Positions 44,222-53,900 of a DNA stretch of 64,000 nucleotides are shown here, piece after piece (position 1 is the stretch's first letter; every line of letters begins with the position of its first letter). Source of the DNA: JAFDZV01 sp048594725 (GTDB lineage: Bacteria > Bacteroidota > Ignavibacteria > OLB7). The notes under the pieces are model-generated. The model was not told where the DNA came from. It did no database searches and was given only the letters and a program-made list of their open reading frames with translations. Made by a program: the position numbers and the translations under genes. The stretch spans positions 1 to 64,000 of the forward strand of contig JBMDXA010000204.1 in the NCBI GenBank assembly GCA_048594725.1. The letters are read 5' to 3'.

Positions 44222-44434
44222 GTGCGGAATAAGAGATAGATTTTCCGGATGGCCCGATCCCACCCCGCGCTTCCGCATATCCTTTACTCCCTGTCGAAGC
44301 TGCCCCGACCGCAGAGAACGGCTTCACATTTGCTGCGAATCGATCCGCAGGTGCCGGATGCCCTGGCTTCGCCGGAACGATCGCATTGATGAGCCGGGCC
44401 GGAACAGCACAGTTTCCCGATTCGAGCAAGAACT

Positions 44435-45784
44435 ATGATGCATGAACAACCCAGCCAGGCACGATCGGGCGATGTGGCCGCCGGGTATGCGTACCCGGAG
44501 GACCTCGTCCGGCTCGTTCAGAACCGATGGAAGGAACGGCCGGAAACCTCCGGCAGCATCTTTCCATTACCCGATGCCGCTACGCTGCACGAGTTCTTCT
44601 CCGCCTCCTACCAGGCAAGCATGATGCGCGATGAGGAACGCCCGGTCACCTTCCGCGCGATTCTCGCCGAGCCGGCGCACTTCGCCACGGAGGGGAGACC
44701 TCCGGTGGGATTGCAACGGTTCGAATTCTCCTCCTCCCTTCCGTTCGATCCGGCGGAGCTTCGGCAGCTCTCGGTGGTTGCCGACCCGCAGCGCACATTA
44801 ATCGGCGTGCGCCAGGACCCCGAGTGCGGCCTGCGAATCTGGGGTCTGGTCAATTCGGGGAAACGGTGGTTGAGGGATGTTCATGGCGGCAGGCAGGCAG
44901 GCGTACCGCTCCCGTCCGCGCCGGTCATTCGTGTGGATGCTCCGGGAAGCATTGCGGCCTACAGGGGGGACGAGCTTGTTGGCAAGCTCCAGGGGGGAAG
45001 GCTCTCCGGATCGCGTGTGGACGTATTCGAGTCGGAGTGGCTGCCACGGCAGTTCATCCCGTTCCGCGACGAGCTCGCCGAGCAGCATCACATCGCCCGG
45101 AGTTCTGCCTGCACGCTCGCCGGCGAAACGTGGGCAAGGCTTGAACCGGATCTTCAGAGAAGGATCACCGAGCGCCTGCACAAGCGCATCATCGCCATCC
45201 TCCGCGAGAAACATCACGGCGGCACAATCCTCTTCCTTCCGTTGGAGGATGCCACGGCCATGCCCGGCGCCGAGGCGTATATCGACCTCAGGCATCGCAT
45301 CCTGGAGGGAGTATCCCGCTCCTGTTTTCCGCTTCTCATCGTAAGCATTCTCAACCGGCTGGCCCGGCTGTACGGCAACTCCGGGCTGCTTCGCGCCGGG
45401 ACGGTTGGATGGGAGGATTTCGAAACAACCACCGACGACGAGATCACGACGCTCGACGAATCGCTTTTCGAGATGGCCCATCTGTTCGCCGGACTGGCGG
45501 AGGCCGATGGCGCCCTGGTGCTGAACAACCATCATGACCTCCTGGGCTTCGGAGGAATGATCTCGGGGAGTCTTCCGGATGTACGGACCGTCTGGAAGGC
45601 GCTCGATCTGGAGGGGGAGAATCTGGCTGAAGAGGAGATAGGAAGCGTGGGAGCCCGCCATCGTTCTGCGTATCGCATCGCCGCGATACTCCCTGGCTCC
45701 GTTGCCATCGTTATCTCGCAGGATGGAGGTGTGCGCTTCGTATCCCAGAAGGGAGGGCGGGTCGTCTACTGGGAGCACGACTGA
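44435..45784 (+). CDS. DisA_N/DAC-like domain protein (DACNV-type)
   Basis: A 449-residue cytosolic protein. The C-terminal 120 or so residues resemble the diadenylate cyclase (DAC) fold. The DGA motif is D358-G-A in EADGALVLNNHHDLLGFGG, and the RHR motif is R408-H-R in SVGARHRSAYRI, followed by the closing strand VAIVISQDGGVRFV. The N-terminal 300 residues contain a beta-rich part (RIWGLVNSGKRWL) and a helical part (RRITERLHKRIIAIL), layout like that of proteins annotated as DACNV-containing probable sensors. It could make cyclic di-AMP or another dinucleotide, or only bind one. It has no neighbour that looks like an effector. There is no membrane segment, unlike CdaA. Confidence 0.7.
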   Translation: MMHEQPSQARSGDVAAGYAYPEDLVRLVQNRWKERPETSGSIFPLPDAATLHEFFSASYQASMMRDEERPVTFRAILAEPAHFATEGRPPVGLQRFEFSSSLPFDPAELRQLSVVADPQRTLIGVRQDPECGLRIWGLVNSGKRWLRDVHGGRQAGVPLPSAPVIRVDAPGSIAAYRGDELVGKLQGGRLSGSRVDVFESEWLPRQFIPFRDELAEQHHIARSSACTLAGETWARLEPDLQRRITERLHKRIIAILREKHHGGTILFLPLEDATAMPGAEAYIDLRHRILEGVSRSCFPLLIVSILNRLARLYGNSGLLRAGTVGWEDFETTTDDEITTLDESLFEMAHLFAGLAEADGALVLNNHHDLLGFGGMISGSLPDVRTVWKALDLEGENLAEEEIGSVGARHRSAYRIAAILPGSVAIVISQDGGVRFVSQKGGRVVYWEHD

Positions 45785-46525
45785 GCCGATTCCGCAACGG
45801 CCCACGGACTTCCCCGCCACCACGGCCGGAACCGAGGCCGCTCTCCACGCCGGGAGCCGGCCGGCCCGCTGCGCGCCGCCGCAGACGCCGGGGAGGAGAA
45901 ACCGTCTCCATGGGATGCCCCATCGGATGCCATGCCGGATGCGGGAGCGCCGGCGATGATCCATTGTTACTTGCCGGTATGGTGGCCGGCACCGTTCTTA
46001 CGTACGGATAAGGTCTCAGAGGGGGGTTGTCGCCGATGTCAATTCCGCTGGCCTCCCCGAAGCCTCCCGCGGGAGAGCAGAACTCCGCTCGTGGGAGGCG
46101 ATCCTGCTCGGAGAATCTCTGCAAACATGCTCGCAGGTACGAGCTGATTTCGGATGGATGGGGCCGCACTCCCCTGTTCATTGCCTCCGTAGGATGGACC
46201 TGTAGGTTCATCGTATCGCTGAAGCGAATTTCAATCGAGTTACGCCTTCTCAGACCAGGAAGAATGGGCCGCTCCTACGGATCTTCCGGAGTGGGGAGAA
46301 GGGAGCGTCCATGCTACAGATCGGCAACACCTACAGGTGTTGCCTCCGGGGGCCACGACAGAGTAACCATACTGAAATCCGCTCTAGGAATGCCCGCTCC
46401 TTTCTGATACAGCTCCGTAGGAGTTGCTCACTCTTCTGCTACATTGGCATTTACCCCAAATGGAATCCGCTCCAGGCAACCGCTGAAGGCGGCACATACA
46501 ACATCAAACAGCAACGGCCGGAATT
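45785..46525. other. Intergenic region with short palindromes
   Basis: About 740 bp between two plus-strand genes. I cannot support a gene. A perfect 10-bp palindrome with a 2-nt loop (GGCAACACCT / AGGTGTTGCC) lies at 46323-46344, and words of the type CTCCGTAGGA or CCTACGGA recur (near 46186, 46273 and 46413). It could be a degraded repeat element. Confidence 0.4.
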
Positions 46526-47593
46526 ATGGAACCGGATATTGAACTTGGACTCGACACCTTCGGAGATGTTACCCGCACCTCTGACGGCCGCGAGGTTTCG
46601 CATGCGCAGGTCATACGGGATGTCATCGACGAAGCCGTACTGGCCGACGAGCTGGGTATCGACTTCTTCGGCGTGGGCGAGCATCACCGCTCGGACTTCG
46701 TGATCTCCGCGCCGGAAGTCGTGCTGGCGGCCATCGCCGGCCGCACGCAACGCATCCGTCTGGGCTCGGCCGTCACCGTGCTGAGTTCGGATGATCCCGT
46801 GCGTGTGTTCCAGCGATTCTCCACCCTGGATGCGGCCTCCGGCGGCCGTGCCGAGGTTATTCTCGGACGCGGCTCGTTCACCGAGTCGTTCCCGCTGTTC
46901 GGCTACGATCTCGAACAGTACTCGGCGCTTTTCGAGGAGAAGATTGCCCTGTTTGCCGCCCTGCTGGAGCAGGACCGCACCGGCGAGCCGGTGACGTGGA
47001 GCGGGCGGACCCGTGCGTCCTTGACGCAGCAACGGGTGTACCCGACAACCGAACGTGGAACCCTGAAGACATGGGTGGGGGTGGGCGGAAGTCCCGAGTC
47101 GGTGCTGCGGGCAGCACGCTACGGGCTGCCGCTCATGCTTGCCATCATCGGCGGTGACCCGAGGCGATTCGCTCCCTATGCCGCGCTGTATCGCCAGGAG
47201 CTTGAGCGGCGAGGGACCGCGCCGTTGCCGGTGGGGGTGCATTCGCCCGGCTATCTTGCCGAGACGGATGCGCAGGCACGCGAGGAGCTCTGGCCCGCCT
47301 ACCGTGAGATGCGCAATCGCATCGGTGCCGAGCGAGGCTGGGGACCAACCAGCCGGGCCGAGTTCGACAGGGAGATCGAGGCCGGCTCGTTGTACGTGGG
47401 ATCGCCGGAGACCGTGGCCCGCAAAATCGCATCGACGGTGCGCGCGCTGGATCTCGCCCGGTTCGATCTCAAGTACAGCTCCGGACCGCTGGAGCCGGCA
47501 CAGCTCAAACGGAGCATCGAACTGTACGGGCGCGAGGTCATCCCCCGCGTGCGTGAACTGCTGGGCGCACCGGCATCGGGCCAGGGAGCCTGA
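46526..47593 (+). CDS. LLM-class (luciferase-like) flavin-dependent oxidoreductase
   Basis: A 355-residue TIM-barrel enzyme of the bacterial luciferase/F420-dependent reductase superfamily. The recognisable segments are IELGLDTFGDV at the start, DELGIDFFGVGEHHRSDF (first flavin-side loop), RIRLGSAVTVLSSDDPVRVFQRFSTLDAASGGRAEVILGRGS and, late, SPETVARKIASTVRALDLARF. This type, often named alkane-monooxygenase- or LLM-like, uses reduced FMN. No substrate can be given. It precedes the MFS transporter gene by 170 bp on the same strand; a functional link such as uptake plus oxidation is possible but not shown. Confidence 0.9.
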   Translation: MEPDIELGLDTFGDVTRTSDGREVSHAQVIRDVIDEAVLADELGIDFFGVGEHHRSDFVISAPEVVLAAIAGRTQRIRLGSAVTVLSSDDPVRVFQRFSTLDAASGGRAEVILGRGSFTESFPLFGYDLEQYSALFEEKIALFAALLEQDRTGEPVTWSGRTRASLTQQRVYPTTERGTLKTWVGVGGSPESVLRAARYGLPLMLAIIGGDPRRFAPYAALYRQELERRGTAPLPVGVHSPGYLAETDAQAREELWPAYREMRNRIGAERGWGPTSRAEFDREIEAGSLYVGSPETVARKIASTVRALDLARFDLKYSSGPLEPAQLKRSIELYGREVIPRVRELLGAPASGQGA

Positions 47594-47760
47594 GCCGGCC
47601 CGGCACAGGAGATCGCGTTTGTTATAGACAGCGCGGCAACGAATGATGGAGATCTGTACGAACCCGGACTCTCGTAACGCCCACGCACTGTGAAAGGCCC
47701 GCAGCATAAAGCCTAGGGCCGGCTCATTGCGTTCTCCCCCAACCGGAACTAGAACCATCG

Positions 47761-48975
47761 ATGACAAGTTCGATAGAACGTGAGGCCCCGCCGGGAATGT
47801 CCCGCGGGCTCACTCTCCTCTTCGCGACAGCGGGAGGCGCAGCCGTGGGCAACCTCTACTGGGCGCAACCGCTCCTGAGCGATATCGCCGGCTCGCTTCG
47901 GATCCCGGCCGCCACGGCCGGCCTGCTGGTGACGGTCACGCAGGTGGGATACGCAGTCGGAGTCTTCCTCGTCGTCCCACTTGGTGACACCGTCAACCGG
48001 CGCCGCCTCATCCCCGCGATCATGATCTGCTCAGCGCTGGCACTCGGCGCCAGTGCGCTCGCCCCCACATTCGCCGTTCTGCTGGTCACCCTCGGTGCGG
48101 TCGGCCTGACCACCGTTACCGGTCAGCTGCTGACCCCTCTGGCCGGCGACCTTGCCAGGGACGATCAGCGGGGCCGCGTCGTCGGGACGGTCGCCTCGGG
48201 CCTGCTCACAGGTATCCTGATGTCGCGCACGATCAGCGGGCTGCTGGCGGATGCATTCGGATGGCGCGCCATCTATGTGGTGGCGGCGGTTGTGACGGTG
48301 ATTCTGGCGCTGCTGCTGAGCCGTGCGCTGCCGGCCGTGCCGCCGCGCCCCGCCGTGCCCTACGGCAGACTGCTGGGCTCCGTTTTCGCGACCGTGCGCC
48401 AGCACCGCTCCGTGCAGGTCACCCTTGTACTCGGGGCAGCCGTATTTTCGGTCTTCACGATGTTCTGGACGGGGCTGACATTTCTGCTGAGCGCACCACC
48501 ATTCTCCTATTCGGCCACCCAGATCGGCCTTGTGGGCCTCGCCGGTCTCTCCGGTGCTCTGGCCGCCCAGCGCGCCGGGCAGCTGCACGACCGGGGATGG
48601 TCCGTGCCCGCGACGGGGGCCGGCCTCGCGCTTGCGCTCATCTCGCTGGCCGTGGCAGCTCTCGGCTCCACATCGATCATCCTCGTGCTCATCGCCGTAG
48701 TCCTGATCGATGTGGCGATCCAGGGAGTGAACGTGCTGAACCAGACCAGGTTGTTCTCCATCGATGCCAGCGCCCGGAGCAGGCTCAACACGGCTTTTGT
48801 AGCGGGCAACTTCATCGGCGGCGCTATCGGATCGACCCTCGCGGGAGTTCTGTGGGGGCGCGGACGGTGGCTTGCGGTGATGCTCGGGGGTGGGACGCTG
48901 ATCGTGTTCGCCCTGATCGTATGGCTTACCCAGCGAAGAGGAGCCTTGGCGGTGGGGCCGTCTCGCCCCTCCTGA
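47761..48975 (+). CDS. MFS transporter
   Basis: A 404-residue integral inner-membrane transporter with about 12 hydrophobic segments. The first (LTLLFATAGGAAVGNLYWAQPLL) is followed by TAGLLVTVTQVGYAVGVFLVVPLGDTVNRRRL, which contains the MFS motif A region (G-D-x-x-N-R-R-R) between helices 2 and 3. LLVTLGAVGLTTVTGQLLTPLAGDLARDDQRG is typical of the DHA1-type drug exporters of this subgroup. The short loop after helix 6 and the repeat of the pattern in the second half support a 6+6 layout. The substrate is unknown. It lies behind the flavin monooxygenase-like gene. Confidence 0.92.
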   Translation: MTSSIEREAPPGMSRGLTLLFATAGGAAVGNLYWAQPLLSDIAGSLRIPAATAGLLVTVTQVGYAVGVFLVVPLGDTVNRRRLIPAIMICSALALGASALAPTFAVLLVTLGAVGLTTVTGQLLTPLAGDLARDDQRGRVVGTVASGLLTGILMSRTISGLLADAFGWRAIYVVAAVVTVILALLLSRALPAVPPRPAVPYGRLLGSVFATVRQHRSVQVTLVLGAAVFSVFTMFWTGLTFLLSAPPFSYSATQIGLVGLAGLSGALAAQRAGQLHDRGWSVPATGAGLALALISLAVAALGSTSIILVLIAVVLIDVAIQGVNVLNQTRLFSIDASARSRLNTAFVAGNFIGGAIGSTLAGVLWGRGRWLAVMLGGGTLIVFALIVWLTQRRGALAVGPSRPS

Positions 48976-49053
48976 GAGGAGCATCGCAAACGGAACCATC
49001 AGCATGGCGATACGACAGCGCCGAAGGCCCGGCACCTATTCAACCAGCATCTC

Positions 49054-49830
49054 ATGAAACGGGAATCGATTACAGGACTTCTTGTTCTGGCGGGGATCAT
49101 CGCCGCCGGTATTCTGGTGATGTGCATCAGCGGCGGCATGCCGGACGCCCCATCATCCGGGCCGGGAGGGCAGGCCCGCAGACCGCCGGATACGGCACGC
49201 TACGTGGATCTTGTGCTGCATCCGGATACGGCCGCGATCGGCATGTACTGGCGCGACGAGGAGGGGCGGAACATACGGAGCCTGGAGGCACTGCGCGGCT
49301 ACATCGAGAGAAGCGGGAAACGGCTGCGATTCGCGACGAACGGAGGCATGTACCGGGAGGACCGCTCCCCCGCCGGACTGTTCATTCAGAACGGCCGGCC
49401 CCTCTCGCGGCTGAACACCGCCGACGGACCGGGAAACTTTCATCTGAAGCCCAACGGCGTGTTCCTGCTGCGAAACGATGGGAGCGCTGACGTGGTAACC
49501 ACCGAAGAATTTCGCGACACCGGCAGCATCACCTTCGCCACGCAATCCGGCCCGATGCTGCTGATCGGCGGGGCAACCCATCCGAAATTCAGACAGGACT
49601 CCGAGTGGCTCAACATCCGTAATGGCGTCGGCGTTCGTCCGGACGGCGCGGTCGTCTTCTCCATCTCGCAGATCCCGGTCACCTTCCATGAGTTCGCGGC
49701 CCACTTCAGGGAGATGGGATGCACCGATGCGCTCTACCTGGATGGCTTCGTCTCCCGTTGCTATCTGCCGGAGAAGGGCCTGGCGCAGCTCGACGGCGAT
49801 TTCGGTGTGATGATCGGCGTGGCCGAATAA
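49054..49830 (+). CDS. Phosphodiester glycosidase family protein
   Basis: A 258-residue exported protein. An N-terminal hydrophobic helix (GLLVLAGIIAAGILVMCISGG) acts as signal peptide or anchor. The domain matches the phosphodiester glycosidase (NAGPA-like, formerly DUF2233) family: RFATNGGMYREDRSPAGLFIQNG, then GNFHLKPNGVFLLR, ITFATQSGPMLL and NGVGVRPDGAVVFSISQIPVT, then the loop AHFREMGCTDALYLDGFVSRCYLP. Relatives act on phosphodiester-linked sugars at the cell surface. The Asp/Asn residues of these loops are conserved here, so activity is likely; the substrate is unknown. It is convergent with the LodB-like gene. Confidence 0.88.
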   Translation: MKRESITGLLVLAGIIAAGILVMCISGGMPDAPSSGPGGQARRPPDTARYVDLVLHPDTAAIGMYWRDEEGRNIRSLEALRGYIERSGKRLRFATNGGMYREDRSPAGLFIQNGRPLSRLNTADGPGNFHLKPNGVFLLRNDGSADVVTTEEFRDTGSITFATQSGPMLLIGGATHPKFRQDSEWLNIRNGVGVRPDGAVVFSISQIPVTFHEFAAHFREMGCTDALYLDGFVSRCYLPEKGLAQLDGDFGVMIGVAE

Positions 49831-49863
49831 CCGAAGCGTCCCGGCACCGGCCTCGGTTCGCCA

Positions 49864-50997
49864 TCACCCCTCCTGCGGCTCGGCGACCCTGGAGGAAGAT
49901 GCAATCTCCATCTCCACCTCCTCTCCCTCTCCCCGCCATGCGTGCCGCCGTCTCCAGAACGGGCGATCGCTCCAGCGTTCCTCGGCCCGGTAGAACAGAT
50001 CATGGTGACGCAGATAGGCCGCACGGATCTCCTCCAGCCGCGCCGTATAGGAGGCGATGGCCCCCGGCATGCCGGAGAGGGCCGCATCGATTGCGCGGCC
50101 TCCTCTGAGCCCGGCATACAGGGCATTGAAGATCCCCTGCGATGAGAGCGGATCGAACGAGAGGGCGGCATCTCCCATCGCCAGCCAGCCCTCGCCGGCG
50201 AAGCGGTCCAGCCGCGCACCGCACGCCTCGGTGCCGCGAGGCGGCGCCGGAAAGACTGCATCGCCCAGCATCCGGCGCACATGAACCGTGCGGGAGAGAA
50301 GCTCCTGCCAGGCACCGGGAGCCCGCAGTATCGGGGCGGCCTCCCCGGCATCCACATGCAGCGCCACCACCCGCGTTCCATCGGCCAGCCGCGAGGTGTA
50401 CCACCAGCCATCCGGAGCAGACTCCACCAGGGTGCGGCTATCGCCGTTGTCGGTGGCTGGAACCGCCCAGCTATAGAGCGCCACCAGGTGCGGATCGCGC
50501 CGCCGCACCGCCCCGGCGTTCCGGGCCAGCGTGGCGCGGCGTCCGGTGGCATCCACCATCCACCGCGCGGAGATCGTTTCCCCGCCGCAGGTTATCATCC
50601 ATCGGTCCTCATCTCTGGACGCTCCGCCCGCCCTCCCGCGCATCGCAACCGCCCCGGCAGCCAGGGCGGCCGCGCGAAGACCGGCATCGAACTTCGCCCG
50701 GTTCAGATGCCATCCCGGCCCATTCGGATCGCGGATGAAATCCACCGCCGCCAGCTCCGCCGATCCCCATGCCGAGAGATTGCCGTACGAGAGCGCATGC
50801 CCTCCATGCTCCACTGCCGGCAGCAGGCCGAGATCGCGCAGCAGCGGGCGTGCGGCGCCGGGAAGCGATTCCCCGATCTTCCGCTCCTCGCCGATAGCGC
50901 TCTCCAGCAGCAGGACCCGGCGGCCCGCCCTGGCAAGTACCAGGGCGGCCACCGATCCGGCCGGCCCGGCGCCGGCTATCACCACATCCCAGATCAA
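49864..50997 (-). CDS. lodB: LodB-like FAD-dependent protein
   Basis: A 377-residue flavoprotein that begins WDVVIAGAGPAGSVAALVLARAGRRVLLLE, with the Rossmann GxGxxG motif for FAD. It continues with the GESLPGAARPLL segment, WMVDATGRRA and the second FAD motif WLAMGDAALSFDPLSSQGIFNAL, the layout of tryptophan-halogenase/geranylgeranyl-reductase-like proteins. I place the start at the TTG at 50997-50995, which overlaps the TGA stop of the preceding oxidase gene by two bases and has GGAG 8 nt upstream. This points to translational coupling. In the known LodA-LodB pair, LodB is needed to form the cysteine tryptophylquinone of LodA; the adjacency here suggests the same job. Confidence 0.82.
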   Translation of the reverse strand: MIWDVVIAGAGPAGSVAALVLARAGRRVLLLESAIGEERKIGESLPGAARPLLRDLGLLPAVEHGGHALSYGNLSAWGSAELAAVDFIRDPNGPGWHLNRAKFDAGLRAAALAAGAVAMRGRAGGASRDEDRWMITCGGETISARWMVDATGRRATLARNAGAVRRRDPHLVALYSWAVPATDNGDSRTLVESAPDGWWYTSRLADGTRVVALHVDAGEAAPILRAPGAWQELLSRTVHVRRMLGDAVFPAPPRGTEACGARLDRFAGEGWLAMGDAALSFDPLSSQGIFNALYAGLRGGRAIDAALSGMPGAIASYTARLEEIRAAYLRHHDLFYRAEERWSDRPFWRRRHAWRGEGEEVEMEIASSSRVAEPQEG

Positions 50998-53900
50998 GGG
51001 CGTCTCCAGACGACTCTGATGCGCCGGAACTCCTCGAGCTGCTCGACGCTCTCCCATCCGGCCTGTTCCAGACGGGTGCGGGGTTCGGCCGGAGCCTCTC
51101 CGCGCAGCATCGCGCCGACCCGTTCGGAGCTCCTGGCCTGCAGCATCTGCTTGACCTCTCCCGGGAGCGACTCCACCATCATCACCGCCGGGAAATCCGG
51201 ATCGTCATCGATCCCCGGCCGCGACTCCACGATCCCCATCTTTCCGAAGCTGGCGATCATCTGCATCATCTGCTCGGCCGCGGTTCCGGTGAGCGTGCGC
51301 ACCCAGTTCTCGCGGTTGTTGTAGGCGGCTATCCGCTGCTCTCTCGGCAGGCTCTGGTCCATCACCGTCTCGTAATCCGCCTCGGTGAGCACCTGGTTGG
51401 GCACGCGTGCGGGCCAGAAGGTGGGGAGATAGGGATCGTATTCCAGGTCGTAGCCGGAGCGGCAGAACGCGGTATCCCCCTGCCACGGAAGGGCCATCCA
51501 CCGGCTGATATCTCCCGGCGCCTGGGCGTAGAGCGGGCCGCCGGGCTGCATCACGATCTGCTGGGTGAGAGTATCGCCGTAGTCGGGCTCCGGATCACCG
51601 GCCGCGCGGTGCCTGATCCGGAATGGCGCCGAGTACATGGTGGTATGGCGCATCGGCCAGGTCATCTCGCATCCCGGATGGAACGCATCGGCAAGGCAGA
51701 AATGGAGCGCAGCCTGATCGAGCATGGCAGGCTGTTCCTGAACCGGGACCTGCTCGATCGCATTGTAGGGATCGGCGCCGGGGTCCCAGTCGTTGACGAA
51801 CTCCCCTTTCACCCAGAGCTCCAGCAGCCTGGCGCGCACATCCGAGAGCGCCAGGTTGTTGTTGGGAGCATCGGCCGAGAAGGAACCGTAGGCATCGCCG
51901 TAGATCCAGGGCCAGGTGCGGGGATCGTCCACCTTGTTGTTGGAGGGACGGAAGGCGTTGTAGACCTGCTGCCGCAGCTCGGCGTACGGATCGGCATACG
52001 GGTCGCTGCCGGCACCGGAGGCGGGACGATAGGCCAGCCTGGCGATGAACTCGGGGTCCTCGAAATTCATCGGGCACCCCTGCCCGTACATCGTCGCGAA
52101 GCCCTTGTTCACCCATTGCAGGTTGGAGAGGCGGCGAAGCGCCGGGAGCACATCCTTGCTGAAGGATGCGGTCTGCGGGAAGGGAATCCACCCGCACTGC
52201 ACATAGGAATCCACCAGCAGATCGTACAGCGTGCGCCATGCCACCACATCGGGGGCGTAGTTCGGCGGGCCCACCGTCACCCAGGCCGGCTCCACCGGTA
52301 TCGGGACGCCGGCGATGGAGACCGTGGCGCTCACCGGCCCGTCGGAGATATCGTCGTACCAGCCGTCGGCATTGTTGAAGCTGGGAGGATCATCGGGGTT
52401 GTAGACCGGCTTTCCCTCCGGCGAGGCGGAATGCCCCAGACCTCCCAGCACCAGGAGCCGTCCGGCATCGTCGGTGCGGATTTCGCCGAGCGGCACGGGA
52501 ACGCCCATGAACGTGCCGGTGCTGAAATGATAATCGGCGCCGGAGGTGTTCTTGCCGGTGATGATCCGCGGTCCGGGGTCCACCACCAGCGAGTTGCGGT
52601 TGGCCCCCTTGAGCTTCGGGTTGCGCTTGGGCACCGACATGGTAACAGCCTCGGGGATATCCAGAGCGGCCTGGAACTGGTACCACGCCGCCTTCTTGTT
52701 GGCGAGATGCGCCTGCCACTGGATATCGGCGCTATCGCTGGTAAGCTCCCCCACCACCTCGCCCGCGGCGTTGTAGCCGTAGATGCGGAAACGGGCGGCC
52801 TGCCGCTTGATGGCGCCGCTGGCGTCGCGGATGCTGTCGTAATCGGCGGGAGGATCGGTCACCTCCGGCCCGATGTAGTAGCCGTCGGGGGCGATGCTGT
52901 TGCCGATGCGCGCCACGCCGATACCCGGATGAATGGCGGCGCGGACGATCGTGGTATCCTTCGCCTGCGGCCAGGTGGTATCGGGGCGGATCTGCTGCGG
53001 CTCGCCGATCGGCTGGCCGTTCACGTTCCGCCGCAGCGCCGCCGAAGCGCGGTAGACCACCTTGCGGGCATCGGCGATGCTCCCCACAGGCGCATTTTCC
53101 AGCAGCGTGCGCCAGGGATTGAACGAGAGCGATTCGCCGTAGTTGGACTGTCCGCGCGCGGTGATGTCCTGCGCCGGGAGGATCAGCGTAGCCACATGAA
53201 TCGGCGGCGACTGCACCTCGCTCCAGGGAACCGTGGCCTCGTCCAGCGGCATCGTGGCCGGATCGGTCTGAAGCTGCACCATGAAGCGGAAGCGCGACTC
53301 CCCGTTCTTCAGCCGCGCCTCAAGATCCACACGGAGATAATCGGGATCATCGTAGTCGGGGGCGGGTCCGGGGGGAACCACCTCCGGCTCCAGCTTGTAC
53401 TTGCAGAAGCGCCCTTCGCCGAAATGGAACGGGATGGTGCTCCAGTAATCGGTGCCGAGCGTGGTGGGGACCACCTTCTCCATCTCGTCGAGGATCTCCT
53501 GGGTTCTGGGATGATCCTTCATCCATGTGTTGAACGCCTCGGAGCTTGTGAGCGAAGCCTTCGTAAAGGCGCACATGTCGTGCGCGTTGTTGACGAAGAA
53601 GACGTCCATGTTCTGGAACGTGAAGTCGGCGGTGATGGTCTGCTCCCCGGGGTCCAGCGCCTTGACCCCCTCCACGCCGAACAGCTTGATCCCCATGCCG
53701 ACGGTGCTCTTGAAATCGGTCATGCCGTCGGGGATATCGCTGGAGAGACGGGCCCATACCTGATAGGAGGGATGCTGGCCGAAGAGCCCCACGCGCAGGC
53801 TTTCGTCGAGACCGGGGACGATCTCCAGACGGCCGTACGCCACGCCATGCAGGCGAAGGAACACGGGCCGCCGGGCGGGGCACTGCCCCTTCTGGATACG

